DNA of 64,000 nucleotides, from the NCBI GenBank assembly GCA_021613335.1, contig JAJTWR010000263.1, positions 2,442,001 through 2,506,000 of the forward strand. The letters run 5' to 3'. The DNA is from Whitmania pigra. Lineage: Eukaryota > Annelida > Clitellata > Hirudinida > Haemopidae. Of the stretch, positions 1 to 12,920 are shown in pieces (the first letter of the stretch is position 1; the number at the start of each line of letters is the position of its first letter). The notes below the pieces were generated by a model that made no database searches, was not told where the DNA came from, and was given only the letters and a program-made list of their open reading frames with translations. Made by a program: the position numbers and the translations under genes.

Positions 1-855
1 GTTATTAATCGAATATCGATGGTGATGATGATGACAAAAGTAGTGTGCCATTGAAGTCACGGACGCGTTCATGCGCCTTGAAGAAGCAACGAACCGTGAA
101 ACATTTTAAAGCAAAAGTTCTTTTCACTCGACAGTTTTTTATGAGTAAATTGTTCCCTTCAATCGATGTGAATTGTTTCCTCGATGAGCGACGAAGATAA
201 ACTTTTACGATAACTTTCAACTTAACTTTATAATATTAACGTACTGAATATAATTATACAAATGTTCAATATCAACTGAAATTATGATAAAATTATGAGT
301 GAGTGAGAGAGTGAATTTCAATAGTCGATAAATAAAATATGATTTCGCAAAACATATTTTATCTCCCGAAATTATTTAAAAACTTCACACACTTCACACA
401 CTTTCTCAATTGGCATTCTCATCACCATGGTATTCACATGTTGAGGAATGAAAATCATTGAACTTTTAATCCCTCATGAAGACGAACGTGAGCGATCAGA
501 GAAGCCAACATAATTTCGGACCCCCAAGCGCAGAGGCCAAGGGCCTTTACTTCGTGTCAATTTGTCAATTTGGTAATGGAAAAGCAAAAAACTTGTAAAA
601 CCCTAAAAACTTTCCGGGCCTTTGGGCATTTGCCCCCCTCTCGACTGCTCGGGCAGTGATCCACAGTGAACTGAACTGAAGAAATGTTTTTTACGACGTC
701 CGCGATAAACTCTGAGCAGGGAAATGTAGAGAGTCAATTCCGATTGTTTATGGATCGATCATTGATTGTTTCTTTCAAAAAATAACTTCTAATCGTGACG
801 TCATGCATAAAATATAAAAAGCATTGTTTGCTCCTAATTGAGCAAATTGTGTGTC

Positions 856-920
856 CAATGAATGAATGAACGAACGAATGAATAAATGAATGAACGAACG
901 AACGAATGAATGAATGAATG
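856..920. repeat. AATG/AACG microsatellite
   Basis: Degenerate tetranucleotide tract of AATG, AACG and AATA units. Confidence 0.85.
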
Positions 921-1124
921 CTTCCTGATCACAATAAAAGTAGAAAAAAGAGCCGGTAAAAATTCGAGTAAAAGTACATCGAGTACAGTTATTTCTGTTG
1001 ATAGTCAATGATCTGTTTTAGTCGAAATCTAAATGTGACACACCTTTAAGAGGAGTTTACCCGCAGTTAGTCTTCATTGCAATACTTGATGGATTAATTC
1101 GTGATAGGTTAATAACAAGGAAAC

Positions 1125-1152
1125 ATAATAATAATAATAATAATAATAATAA
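1125..1152. repeat. AAT microsatellite at HCN donor
   Basis: About nine AAT units lying directly against the 5' splice site of the HCN S5 exon (donor GT at 1153-1152 on the minus strand). The intron therefore begins GTTATTATT. Confidence 0.9.
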
Positions 1153-1153
1153 C

Positions 1154-4100
1154 CTGAAGTTCTTCCAAAGCAGGCCAACTGTTGCTCGGGAAATCCTGAA
1201 GCATCGGAACCAACCACTGAAGACAACCATTCCAATGTCCAAGGAGGAGGATGAAGGAGATGAGGTTGAATATTCGAATGAACTTTCCCGCCACTGAGAT
1301 GAACTTCAATTATTTTATTGTATTTATATAAATTAACGCTTATAATGCTAATTCGTGCACAAATAGATTTTTAAAATGACAATTTCGTTAATGAATTTAA
1401 ATGTATAGAAAGAAAATCCAAGTAAATAATATATTAATGATGCTATTATAATTACATTATAATATTATTCATGCTAACGATATTCTGACATGTAAATTGC
1501 TTATGGTGATACCACGGATGATAATGTTTGGAGAATGGATGACTCCCTCACAAGGACAAAACACTTACAGACTCAACCCGACGACCCAACATCCTTTCTC
1601 GTGAACCGAGGTGAACCATTACCCTTGATTTATAATTTAACTTTCCATTAAGTATTTTTAAACTTTAGAAAATATATTGAAATCTTTGATAGATGTTTTA
1701 ATTGAATATTTAAAATTACTGCTTTTTTTTTAATCTAGAATATTTCTTGTAAAAAAATCATTTAAGTTTAAGCGAATAAATAAAAAGGAATTGTACGCCT
1801 TCAACCGAAAAACTTGTAAACAAATTGAAAGTTAAAATTTATAAAAAAAACAACAAATCTTTAGAAAATAAACAGCAAAATGTGCTCAAAATGTGGTCGC
1901 GTGTCTCATCATTTGAGACGTTCCGGCGTGGATTTTGTTGGCAAATTACCTACTAAAATTCGAATTACTCAGTTGATGGGAGCATGCAATTGTTGGACTA
2001 GCTTTGTTTTTTATCCACACTCATCTTCGCCGTCGTCATCAACGTCGCCATCACCACCATCATCTTCATCATCACCGTAATCGTCGTTGTTTTAATTTAA
2101 TATTTAAAATTACTGCTTTTTTTTTTAATCTAGAATATTTCTTGTAAAAAAATCATTTAAGTTTAAGCGAATAAATAAAAAGGAATTGTACGCCTTCAAC
2201 CGAAAAACTTGTAAACAAATTGAAAGTTAAAATTTATAAAAAAAACAACAAATCTTTAGAAAATAAACAGCAAAATGTGCTCAAAATGTGGTCGCGTGTC
2301 TCATCATTTGAGACGTTCCGGCGTGGATTTTGTTGGCAAATTACCTACTAAAATTCGAATTACTCAGTTGATGGGAGCATGCAATTGTTGGACTAGCTTT
2401 GTTTTTTATCCACACTCATCTTCGCCGTCGTCATCAACGTCGCCATCACCACCATCATCTTCATCATCACCGTAATCGTCGTTGTTTTAATTGAATATTT
2501 AAAATTACTGCTTTTTTTTTTTAATCTAGAATATTTCTTGTAAAAAAATCATTTAAGTTTAAGCGAATAAATAAAAAGGAATTGTACGCCTTCAACCGAA
2601 AAACTTGTAAACAAATTGAAAGTTAAAATTTATAAAAAAAACAACAAATCTTTAGAAAATAAACAGCAAAATGTGCTCAAAATGTGGTCGCGTGTCTCAT
2701 CATTTGAGACGTTCCGGCGTGGATTTTGTTGGCAATTACCTACTAAAATTCGAATTACTCAGTTGATGGGAGCATGCAATTGTTGGACTAGCTTTGTTTT
2801 TTATCCACACTCATCTTCGCCGTCGTCATCAACGTCGCCATCACCACCATCATCTTCATCATCACCGTAATCGTCGTTGTTTTAATTGAATATTTAAAAT
2901 TACTGCTTTTTTTTTTTAATCTAGAATATTTCTTGTAAAAAAATCATTTAAGTTTAAGCGAATAAATAAAAAGGAATTGTACGCCTTCAACCGAAAAACT
3001 TGTAAACAAATTGAAAGTTAAAATTTATAAAAAAAACAACAAATCTTTAGAAAATAAACAGCAAAATGTGCTCAAAATGTGGTCGCGTGTCTCATCATTT
3101 GAGACGTTCCGGCGTGGATTTTGTTGGCAAATTACCTACTAAAATTCGAATTACTCAGTTGATGGGAGCATGCAATTGTTGGACTAGCTTTGTTTTTTAT
3201 CCACACTCATCTTCGCCGTCGTCATCAACGTCGCCATCACCACCATCACATCTTCATCATCACCGTAATCGTCGTTGTCGTCATGGTCACCGTCATCGTC
3301 ATCGTCGCAAACCAACATCATCAAATTTTAAACATATAAACATAGTGTAAGTGGCGTACGAACGCCCACGCATTAGAGACGAGCAGACAAGGCACATGAA
3401 TATTGAAGGGGGAGTGCAGAGGATTGCAACACTGCATCTCATTATCAAAACATAACAAACGGTTGTCAATGGCAACATTTTAAGGTAATTGTCCTTGAAA
3501 ATGTGGCCATGATGGATGTGATGATTTTTTGAAGTTATTAACAATATTGTTATTATTAACAACAAAGATATTAAAAATTACTTATTATTATAAATATAAT
3601 TAATTAAAATAATGTACATAAATATATTAATATATAAGAACACTAGCGCTTGAATTTGTCAATAACACAACATAAAAGTATAGAATGAATTCTTCGAAAC
3701 AGGCTTTTATTCTTAAGTATTCCTTCGTTGAAGTTGAGCATTAGGCATCGGCAGTCGGACACCGTCTGACCGTCTATTTGACGAGGCGAGTCAAGAGACT
3801 GTCCGAACTCGAATTTTCAAAATCCGTTTGACTCGTTTTGCATCGCCAACGTCAAGAATTTTGTTTCAAATTTAACGATTCAATACGAGTCGGAACTAAA
3901 ATTTCATCTATGAGCAAATTATTATTTATTTGATTATAGTCCGTTGCATAACTGAGATGATTTGGATAGCAGAGCAAATTATTAATTTTGAATCGTTATT
4001 AGTATGAAAATGTTTTATCTATTTAGTATCTTTTTTCAACATGAATCAGTTTTAAATTTTGTAATACTCAAACACACTTCTTCTTGAAAATAACAAGCGT

Positions 4101-7100
4101 CGGTACATTAATATTTATTTTTCTGACGCGCTATTTTATTTTTTTAGAAATTTTGCAATTTTTACGAATTTTGCTGAATTAAGAATTACTCTTGCTAAAC
4201 AGAAGATATACGTGAATTCTTCCCTGTAAAATTATGATAGTTATGATTATGATAAAAAGGTTAAAGTTATCCAATGAAGTTTTTGAGGATGACATTGAAG
4301 AAAGCCAGTAAAGAAACAGGGAGCCAATTCCATGTACTTTCAGGAACATCAATGACAAGAAACGCTATCACTACTTTTCTTCTTAACTCGGATTGTGAAT
4401 AAATAAACCAAATCATTAAAAAATTAAAGAATAAACATTAAAATCAATTATATTTACAAATAAAATTTATTGTTTTTATCAGCCGTAACGAGTCATGGCG
4501 AGTCAAAACGAGCTTTGTCCATTTCGACAGGTTAGAATTAAGAATTTAACGGTTAAAGGCTTCTTTAACCCGTCCGTCAAAAAGCGGCCTATGGTCATGG
4601 ACTTTGGCCACACATTTTGTCCTTCCGCCGGTCTCTAGTTGAGCATCAATCGAATAACAATAAAATAAATGCAACAAATAAAATAACTAAACGGGACTTA
4701 TTTGTTAATTATTATTATTAATAAATTTAACATTCGTTTATTTACTCTTCTCGATTACAAACCCTTACCAATTTCATCAAAATCCAAGATAGCGATGTCA
4801 AATGTTTTGTTGATTGGACGTGGAAAGACCAAAATAAAAGCAAGAACCGCCTTCATCGATTGATACATCCGTTCAATTTAGCATCGCATCCTTCACAATG
4901 TATTGAAGAATATTTTTATGTGGGTCTCATCAAATGCGCTCAACCAATTTTTAAAAATTTTCCCATCAAAGTTTTTCAAAAAGTTTTTTTATTTTGACAC
5001 AACAAACAGTGTTTTGCTTGTAATGGAGAAATACAACATATTGGTTAGATATGATCAATATTATAGAAGATGTTGCTATTTTTACAGGGACAGATTTTTA
5101 ATTTGGGAGAGGGGCAAGGAGGGGGCAATGACCCCCTGACTTTAGACCAGACCCAAAAAGAAAGTCATCTCCTCAAGCTTTGCAAGGGTTTGCATCCCTT
5201 GGAAAATGCTGAAACCCTGTAGTTTAATATGGTAACCCTACTTTTCGAATTTTTATTTTTTTCGAAAACAATAAAACAATATATCTAGATATAACAATAA
5301 AACAATATATCTAGAATTCCGTGATTTAGGAAATCGACAGAGAAAACATGTTGAATATCGACAAATTAAGGATTTTCTTTTTTATGTTGCAACACATGTT
5401 TTTATGTACATGATTTATTTATTTATTTTATTAAACTCCTTTGCATAACTAAGTGCTTGATTGAAGTTAACATGGCCAAGGTGATTTCTCATACATTGTG
5501 TAACACAAAGTCGATAGTTTATTTATCTTTACAAATCTCTAACGATAACAATAAAAAATAAAAAATAATAATAACAATAATACATTTCTAAAACGATAAA
5601 AAATACAATGGAATCCAAGATTAATCCAATTTTTAATTGGACACTCACCTCCTCCCATTGGCTGACGTAGCGAACCAAACGAGACAACCTGAGAAGTTTC
5701 AAGAGACTCAAAAGCTTCACGAGGCGGAAGAATCTCAGAGCACGACCTTCGATGACGGCAATGGAAAACAAATCCAAATAAATTATTTAAAAGTGAATTT
5801 AAGACAAGGAAGTCATTCGAGAAAGCAGACGCCTTATGGGAATCATTTACGGCCAAAAATAGTTTTAAAAATTTTGAAAACATTTCATTGTGCGAAGAGA
5901 TTTTTGGTTTGTAAATAAAAAGGCGGAGGACGTGAGTTGAAGGCAATGTTAAGAAGACTCCATTATGTCGCAATCTCTTTACGCGGATGAGAATTCTACA
6001 GAATTACTCCTTTCCTGGTTTTTCTCGTAGAATCTGTTCATTTATTTACTCACACCATCCCAAGTTCATTTGTCCACCTATCCATTCCTTCATTTATTCA
6101 TCCTTCAATTCATCCATTCACGCATTCATTTTTCCATCCATCTATCCACCAACAATTCCTTCATTTATGCATTCATCAATCAATCAATCAATCCATCCAT
6201 CCATCCGTTCATTCATTCGTCCATCCGTGTGTACATTATTCACCCACCATAACTTCGTTTATGCCTCTTTCCATTCATCCGCCCATTTACACATCCATCC
6301 ACTCAAATTCAGACATTCAATTATCTCCCAAGAATCCGTCATAGATCGTAAAAGACTGCACAGGAGCAAAATACGAAACCGACAAAAATAAATAGAAAAA
6401 AGAATTTTAAAAATGCAAAAATATGAGGCCAAAAATAATTACTCAACATTTCAGCACGTAATTCACGAAAAGACAATGGCGGGTTTACTATAATAAGCAA
6501 TGAATTAATTAATTCGATAAACAATGAATTGAACAATAATGAGGAAGTAATTATCCGCCATTGTGACATCGAAATGGAACAACCTGCATGTATTATTTGA
6601 CTGAGGTTGTCGTGCTGTGGCGAGAAGAGGAGGATGAAATGGTCGAGTGGAACTGAACTCAGGAAGTCGAGGATGAACCACGTCTTGAGGTAGTGGATGG
6701 CGATCTTGTTCGGTTCCAGGATGATTTCGTCGGCAAACTTGTCGGCAATGATACCTGATGGTTATCGGAAGATGATTGGCCTCATTAAACCTAAACCGAC
6801 TAATTCCCAGCCCAGTGCGTGTCAACGTGGCGCCCGTAAAAACAATTTGAGGAGCACGAGAGGTACTTACGACTATCCGCTGAAATGGAGAGGAAGTTAC
6901 TTATCGGAGATAAATTGTCTCATCCTTATCCTCCTCCTCCTCCTCGTCCTCCGTAGATGAGATTTCCACTCGCAGGTTATTATTCCACTAAGTCATCGAG
7001 TTCCGTCGAAATTAAGGCGATAATGGGGACAGACTCCAAGCCGAATAACTCTTAATTAATCGAACAGAAGGAGACGCCTCAATTTTCCCAGAATGCGATT

Positions 7101-10100
7101 TTTTTTAATCTAAAGATAGTCCATTGAGAACTTGTGAATTTTGAAAGTCGCCGCCATCACCACCATGACCACGATCATCATAATCATCACCGACTCTTCC
7201 TTTAAATGTTTGTGAGGTGACTCGTTGATGATGTGTCCACGAGAAAGAAAGCGTAACAAAGTGCTGCTTTGTCAGGTCAGAAAATCTTTCAAATGTTTCA
7301 GATTATCTCGTCTGCAGGCGAAAAACCACAAACAACTTTGATCATGATGATGATGATGATGATGCCAGGTAGGTTTATGTTTTTTAAATGGTGACAGGTT
7401 TGAGCTATGCATATGTATCAAATTCAACCTCGTTAATAACATTCATAATTCTACCATCAGCATTTAATCACTGTTAAGTGCTTTGACATTTCACATAAAA
7501 TTCTTCTTGATTTCGTCGAGAAATTAACATCTCCCTCGAGTGGAGAGGGTGATTCAACTCTTAGTGTTAAGTTCATCTGTCGATGATGCTCCGAAATCAA
7601 CTCGTTCTTAAACCACAAACAAGGTATCTTCATTATCATCTGTTAAACTTTTCATTGGATGAACAACTTGTTCATAAACTTCGACCTGGGAATTGACTTT
7701 GCGATTTGAATCCATTTTGTGTCCAGTGCAGAGAAGTCATGCTACTTGTCTCAAGTCATATTTTCGTGGTCATCATTACTTTAGTCATCGTGATTAATAG
7801 GTCGACAAGGGCATCACAATCACAACACCGTTTTCTGCCATCATCATCGTGGTCGTTACCATCATCATTATCAATCGACAACCTCATCATGGAGTCATCG
7901 TCACCTGCAATCCTAGCATCAACCGGTGCATTTAAATGTCATTTACCGGCAAAGATAAAGTTGCGATGTTAATAGTGATGAGTAGCTCTTATAAACAACA
8001 TTTCGACCTTCATGGGAAAACCGCACAATGCTCTGCGACCATCCCGCTGCGAGCGATTTATTTCCTAAAAACCGCCCAAACATCAATGGAAATTAGTCTG
8101 GACTTGCAACTCCCTTTCGAACTCAGACTTAATGCCTGCCTCCCAGTCCCTCCTGTCTCCGCTGATTTCCATCTCATTCCATCTAAGCTCATCTCGATCA
8201 AGCCTCAAGAGCGGCGTCCAGTCAAAGTCTTTGTTAGCGATAAACGACTTCTTTTCTTTATGAATTGAATCTTTTGTCCGAAGATTTTTATAGCAACGTC
8301 GATGCAGGGATGTGCAGTATGGGTGTTACACTGAATTGGTGACTGGAATGACAGATAAAAAGTATCTGCTGTTGGGGATACAACGTATCTTGCATAACCA
8401 TTCAAAGTTGTATCCAGTTGTCATATGCGCTATGTTAATATTGACCGCGTGTTTGGACGTCTCTATATTATTGAAATAGTACGATGGCTTTAAAAATCTC
8501 GCATAGTCGAATGGAACTATTTTCTATTTCCATAATTGTTTTAAGCCATCTTATTTTGAAGCAACCTGCACAGCTTTCAATGTGACGTCCATCGTGATCT
8601 GTTGAGGAGAGGATGACTGATGGCTTCATCTCCTGATGCATGGAAAAATATTTCCACAGATATCACCCTCCTTCACTCCAGCACGTTGTTGAAATGCGAA
8701 CAGCAGACCACCTCTGCTTATGAATTCATCATAATAACTCGCTGCCGTTATTAAAGGAGGCTGATTAGAATCTAATCATTAGATAACATAAAACAGGAAA
8801 ACATGCTGCCACAAGCTGCTATCAACCTGAATCGAGCATTTCCTTTGATCGCAATCGATCGAATATTTCAACTATTTCATTACATTCGACGCTCGAATAA
8901 ATTCTCATTAAGATTGAAATGAAATGCTTTTAAAACCTGTTCTGAAATTGATGATGAGATCGAGTAGAAAGACGGTGTCGGAGACAGCGTTGAACAAAGC
9001 CCACGAGGAACTGAGGCCGTTGTGAAAGAAAGTTATTGCGACTGGCAGCGTCACCAAGTTGACGATGAGGAGGACCAACATGAACATGTCCCAGTAAAAC
9101 CTGCAAATGGCTTTTAATCAATACAATTGCAGAGATCGCAACGGTTTAACGATCGGTTAATATTGGCGAAAAGATGGCAAGTCATTTTCGGAAAATATTT
9201 TTGTTTAGAGAAATGATTATTATTTTGAAGAGAAATAATTCTTCCACCCTCTGAAGAAGAACCGAGTTCAGAATTAGCGATGCTTTTCAAAATGACTGTC
9301 ACGTCACGGTGATGTTAATATTCCAACTCGAAGATAAGCTCGACTGCATAATCCTTTTCCTTCTTTGATTGGCTCAAATTGAAATCAATTTCCAGGATTT
9401 TCCACCTCTCTGCTATGTTCAAACGGGAAAAATGATTGACTGAAATAAACCATGAAGAGCATTTGAGGACCATCTTTCCGCCTAATTAGGGATTTCGGCG
9501 GTGTCGTTAATGGATATGCTTGATATTCTTAATGATCTCAATAATAGCAAATCTAAGTCTTAATGTCAATAAAGAAAAATAAGAAATTTCTGTGCCCAAA
9601 GAATGCAAGGACTTTTTTATAACGACGTAACGTAAATAGGTTTTATTAACAAAAAGCAGATGAAATGGAAAGTGACAGGATAATAACTCTTCATTTAACA
9701 GAGCTGAGTCTTTGGCGCTTGTGCAACACAAATATTGCATTGCATTTCCTTTCCCCACATTATTTAATACCTACGAGTGTTTTCAGATTGGTTGTCTTGG
9801 AAACGTGACTCGCACGAGTCACGAGACGAATTCATTAAGAATTCTCCTCTGGCATTGAACCCAGAGAGTCTGGGGGAGAAAGGTCAAATGGTGTTTTGTC
9901 GATTTACGATTCACACCTCGCCCGAGGCATTTCGAAACAAGTCGTGAAATTGAGATTGTAGGTGTCCGATGAAACCGTTTCAAAGAAAATAATACATCTT
10001 CACGAAGATCTTACCATTTATCTGCTCAACAAGGGTTTGGTGAATTTAAAAAAAAATTAAAAGCAATGTACTTCTGCGAAACAAATGGAATTCGAAGAGA

Positions 10101-12149
10101 TTTCGAAATAAGATCTTTCTGCTTGAAGGCATTTGTTGGCTTAAGTGAGTAAAAATCCAAGTAAAAATCCTCTAAAACCCGGAATTCGAGGCAGCGTTTT
10201 TAGGGACAAAATGACACGTAAGAGGTCCAGACGTGATGCGCACAAAATTGGGATTTTCTTCGTCATCCCCGTCTTCAACTCCGTCATCATCCTTGTTATC
10301 AACTCTGTTACCATCTCATCACCATCCCCATCGCACGGATCGACCATCCTTAATCTTACAACTTCCAGTGCAAAGTGCAGAAGATTTTTAAATCGAAACC
10401 CGACAACTTTATGAAGGCATTAAACATCTAATTAACCTTTGGCGGTAGGATTACGTGGTCGATCGAACAAATAAATCGACAACCGACCTGAAGTTACTGC
10501 ACGGATGGATGACCCACTTGCCTACGGCTTTTTGCCTCTGCTTTTCTTTCATCAGAGCGGCTTTGTTGCCAAACAACTTCATGGCCAGCTTGTTGTCTGA
10601 AGGTTGGAAAACGGAAGTGATTTGTTCCTTCAGATAGGTCGTGCTTGCAGAGATGTTGCCCGATCTTGAAAGCTCCTTGAACGAGAAGGACCTGCCAAAA
10701 TCTTCTCTCAGTCCTGGATCTTTGGTGGCGCATATTCGATCGGAACTGAGGTAATGCTGCTGGTTCTTCGTGTGTCTGCCACACATCGATCGGCTTCTAC
10801 CGGGCAGTTTTGCTCGTCTTGGGGACATTGGTTGAAGTGAGTTTTGCCTGCTTCCGACGATGGTAGATGTGAATGTTATACTCCGCGATTTTCCGCCAGG
10901 CGTCAATTGGCCGGGAACCTAGGATAAGCAATAAAAAGCGTCATAGACAACTTCATAATTGACACAAGCGTGACCATCCATACACAGATGTTTTAAATTA
11001 GACAACGATGTAATACGAATAATAAAAGCTACAAGAAACTGGTGTTTAATAACAAACTATCGTAGTAATTATCTTCAAATATTTTTCGTAATTTTAGAGT
11101 AATCCATGTTCTTTAATTATTTATGATGTTAAAAATCAAGAAAGGTGAGATTTGATTAAGAAATAACTGAATGAGATGATATTTAATTTTTAATCTGTTG
11201 GATGAAAATGGTACATTTCACTTTATTTGTGTCTACAAAAGAAATTCCTAGAGATGTTTCATTCTAAAGTTCTACGACAATGAATCGTTTCCACTGGAAA
11301 CATTTAATGAAACTTGACAAAAAAGAATGCCACTGGATTTGTGATTTATAAATAGTGATTTATCTCGAAAATTTGTAGAGAAAAAGATGCTTGTGATTCT
11401 ATATCATCGCCTTCTTCTTTATCGCCAACGTGTTCCTTTGAGACATCTTCATTTGAAACATATAAACAGCTCGGTAAAGATAAAGAATAGGTAGTTGTCA
11501 TGCGCTTGTCATTAGTTTAATAACTGTTTAAAACCACATTTTCGCTCTTGCATAAGTGAACAAGTCGCACAAAAATTAAAGTTTCTTTAACGAAGCACTC
11601 AAACTAATGAATATTTAGAATAAAATAGCACTTCCTCCAATTTTGCTTTTTGTTGATCACTTGAAACCTTGAGGTCAAGCTCTTCCCAACGACAAGATGC
11701 ACAAGAACAAAAACAACGAAGACATTTCGAGACTTTTTTTAAATTCCGACAGTTCAAATCCGAGATGCAACAAGTAAATGTGTTATTAACGCACTCACTG
11801 CAGGAAGTAATATCACGTGAAAGCAAGTTGCGTAGGAGGAGAAATGAAATTTCACCTGGAGTAAATGCTTGTGTGGCGTGGGTTCTCTTAGACTGGCAAA
11901 TCTCTGATTTCTTCTCAAGCCCGACTGGAGCAGAGAGAACCTGTGCGGCGGATTATCCGTTCCCCTGTGAAGTGCCTGGGATTCCTGATCATCCAATATG
12001 ATTTCATCGATCTGCATGTTTGATCTCCTCTGGAGCAATTGCTCGGAACTGAATGGTTCGTAATTAATAACACTTACTTGGGGAATGTTATTTTCATCGA
12101 CCTCGATGACATTGGAGGATTTCCTACAATCAAGAAAACTTTCAGCCAT
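1154..12149 (-). CDS. HCN: HCN channel, N-terminal half (partial gene)
   Basis: Voltage-gated cation channel of the hyperpolarisation-activated, cyclic-nucleotide-gated family, acting in the plasma membrane. Minus-strand exons found: 12149-11857 or -11856 (N-terminal tail), 10918-10488 (tail ending in the HCN-type [10 protein letters not shown]), 9100-8937 (S1-S2: [11 protein letters not shown], then [12 protein letters not shown]), 6754-6584 (S2-S3, [15 protein letters not shown]), 5746-5649 (S4: seven Arg/Lys spaced mostly every third residue, ending [11 protein letters not shown]) and 1293-1154 (S5: IRIFNLI, then [18 protein letters not shown]). Splice sites are GT-AG, and phases agree at each junction except S4 to S5, where roughly eight linker residues are missing and a micro-exon is expected between 1300 and 5649. 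The QWEE and LQDFP motifs distinguish HCN from EAG/ERG and CNG channels. Pore, C-linker and cyclic-nucleotide-binding domain lie outside the window. The extreme N-terminus is not conserved in the family, so the chosen start at 12149 is tentative. Confidence 0.92.
1694..3278 (+). repeat. Four tandem copies of a 395-bp unit
   Basis: Four near-identical units begin at about 1694, 2089, 2484 and 2879 with a 395-bp period; the last runs to about 3278 and then diverges. Each unit contains a T-run, an AATAAATAAAAAGG stretch, and a 66-codon reading frame starting [11 protein letters not shown] and ending in a Ser/Pro-rich tail made by TCA/TCG repeats (frames start at 1880, 2275 and 3066). In copy three (2669) one base is lost after TTGGCAA, which breaks that frame. 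The array lies in the HCN intron between the S4 and S5 exons, antisense to the channel. Near identity indicates recent amplification; protein coding is not supported by anything else. Confidence 0.95.
3921..3960 (-). repeat. Dispersed retroposon 3'-tail motif, copy 1
   Basis: A short conserved stretch that, read on the minus strand, runs TTATGCAACGGACT followed by an ATAATCAAATAAATA-type tail. Related copies occur at 35904-35955, 60830-60878, 49500-49546, 50980-51018 and, diverged, 5414-5452. The AAATA-repeat tail suggests the 3' end of a LINE or its SINE partner. Confidence 0.6.
4921..5015. mobile_element. Fragment shared with hAT remnant at 40.1 kb
   Basis: This stretch closely matches 40127-40213, including AATTTTTAAAAATTTTCCCA and TTTGACACAACAAAC. 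At 40.2 kb the same sequence leads into a hAT transposase C-terminus, so this is probably another decayed copy of that family. No ends or target duplication are visible here. Confidence 0.55.
5085..5225. repeat. Interspersed G-rich repeat, copy A
   Basis: Contains GGGAGAGGGGCAAGGAGGGG and, further on, CAAGGGTTTGC. Related sequence occurs at about 15240-15290 (GAGGGTTTGCCTTCCACTGG) and 45150-45330 (CAAGGGTTTGCCC). Probably a short non-autonomous DNA element; termini were not defined. Confidence 0.4.
5262..5317. repeat. Two-copy tandem of about 27 bp
   Basis: The stretch AACAATAAAACAATATATCT occurs twice in a row within the HCN intron between the S4 and S5 exons. Confidence 0.7.
6061..6260. 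repeat. Degenerate CATT/CATC/CCAT tract
   Basis: Long run of CATTCATC and CCATCCAT variants in the HCN intron between exons at 6584 and 5746. The apparent Ser/His/Ile-rich reading frames in it are products of the repeat. Confidence 0.8.
6755..8936. other. HCN intron between S1-S2 and S2-S3 exons
   Basis: About 2.2 kb with no supported exon. It contains scattered ATC/ATG trinucleotide repeats (for example around 7340-7365 and 7840-7880) and no recognisable mobile element. The other large HCN introns (9101-10487, 10919-11855) are similar. Confidence 0.5.
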
Positions 12150-12914
12150 TGCGGAAGCACTACTGGATCTGTTACTTTGACGATCCGTGCAGTAACCATT
12201 AACGCTAGAATGATCTTAGATTGTGAAACTTAGTCATTGAACGCTTTTAAATTCATTTTTAAAGGTCAACTGGAATATTCCACCCTAGTGAATTTAATCC
12301 AGCTTGCATCTGGAGAGCTGACGTTTCACACATCCCGCCACCGTGATATAAGATCCGCATTCCTCTAGATTCCCTATCTCTCCGTTTTCCTGTTTGATGC
12401 ACATCTTGACATTACGAGTGCATCATGCGCAGATATTTCGGCCAATCGTCCAGAACAATTTGACAAAATATGCTTCTCAGGAAGGACGTATGTATCGCTT
12501 CATACCGTCCATCCACTGCCATACCTCGTCCTATAATTAAAGCGCCATCATGAAGTAAAAGTATTAACCAACCCCCTTGGCGCGATTAAAGAGTCAAGAG
12601 AGTTAAAGTCCGCCCCAGTCTAAGTGATGAAAGTCATTGAATCAACTAAACAAGAAACTTGACTAGATGTACTTTACATAAAGTTTTTATTCATCTTATT
12701 ATGTTTATTTTCGAAACAATTTTTAAAGCGATGGAAACGAAACTTCAGAATACAGACAACTGATAGCACGAAAGAAAAATTTCATTTTTAACACCTTTAA
12801 AGACCTTTAACAGTTTTAAGTCCGTTTCAAGCAGCTGGTACAAAGGCAGTACAACTTATATCTTAACACCGCTTTTATATGCCTTAAATAGGTCAGCACG
12901 ACGCAACAGATAAA

Positions 12915-12920
12915 TTTATT
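12915..12920 (-). terminator. Poly(A) signal overlapping stop codon
   Basis: AATAAA on the minus strand whose TAA is the stop codon of the SYCE1-like gene. It may not be the signal actually used; other AATAAA-like sites follow. Confidence 0.4.

Larger units (their letters stand above)
1..1153. other. Intronic/flanking DNA beyond HCN S5 exon
   Basis: No coding exon could be supported here on either strand. On the minus strand this should be the intron after the HCN S5 exon, but the expected pore exon (with a C-I-G-Y-G type selectivity filter) is not present, so the remaining HCN exons lie left of the window. It contains a degenerate AATG/AACG tetranucleotide tract at about 856-920 and an AAT tract at 1125-1152 that touches the S5 exon donor. 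Confidence 0.6.

Noticed and set aside
5987..6391. 134-codon frame rich in His, Ser and Ile
   Set aside because: Product of a degenerate CATT/CCAT repeat within an HCN intron.
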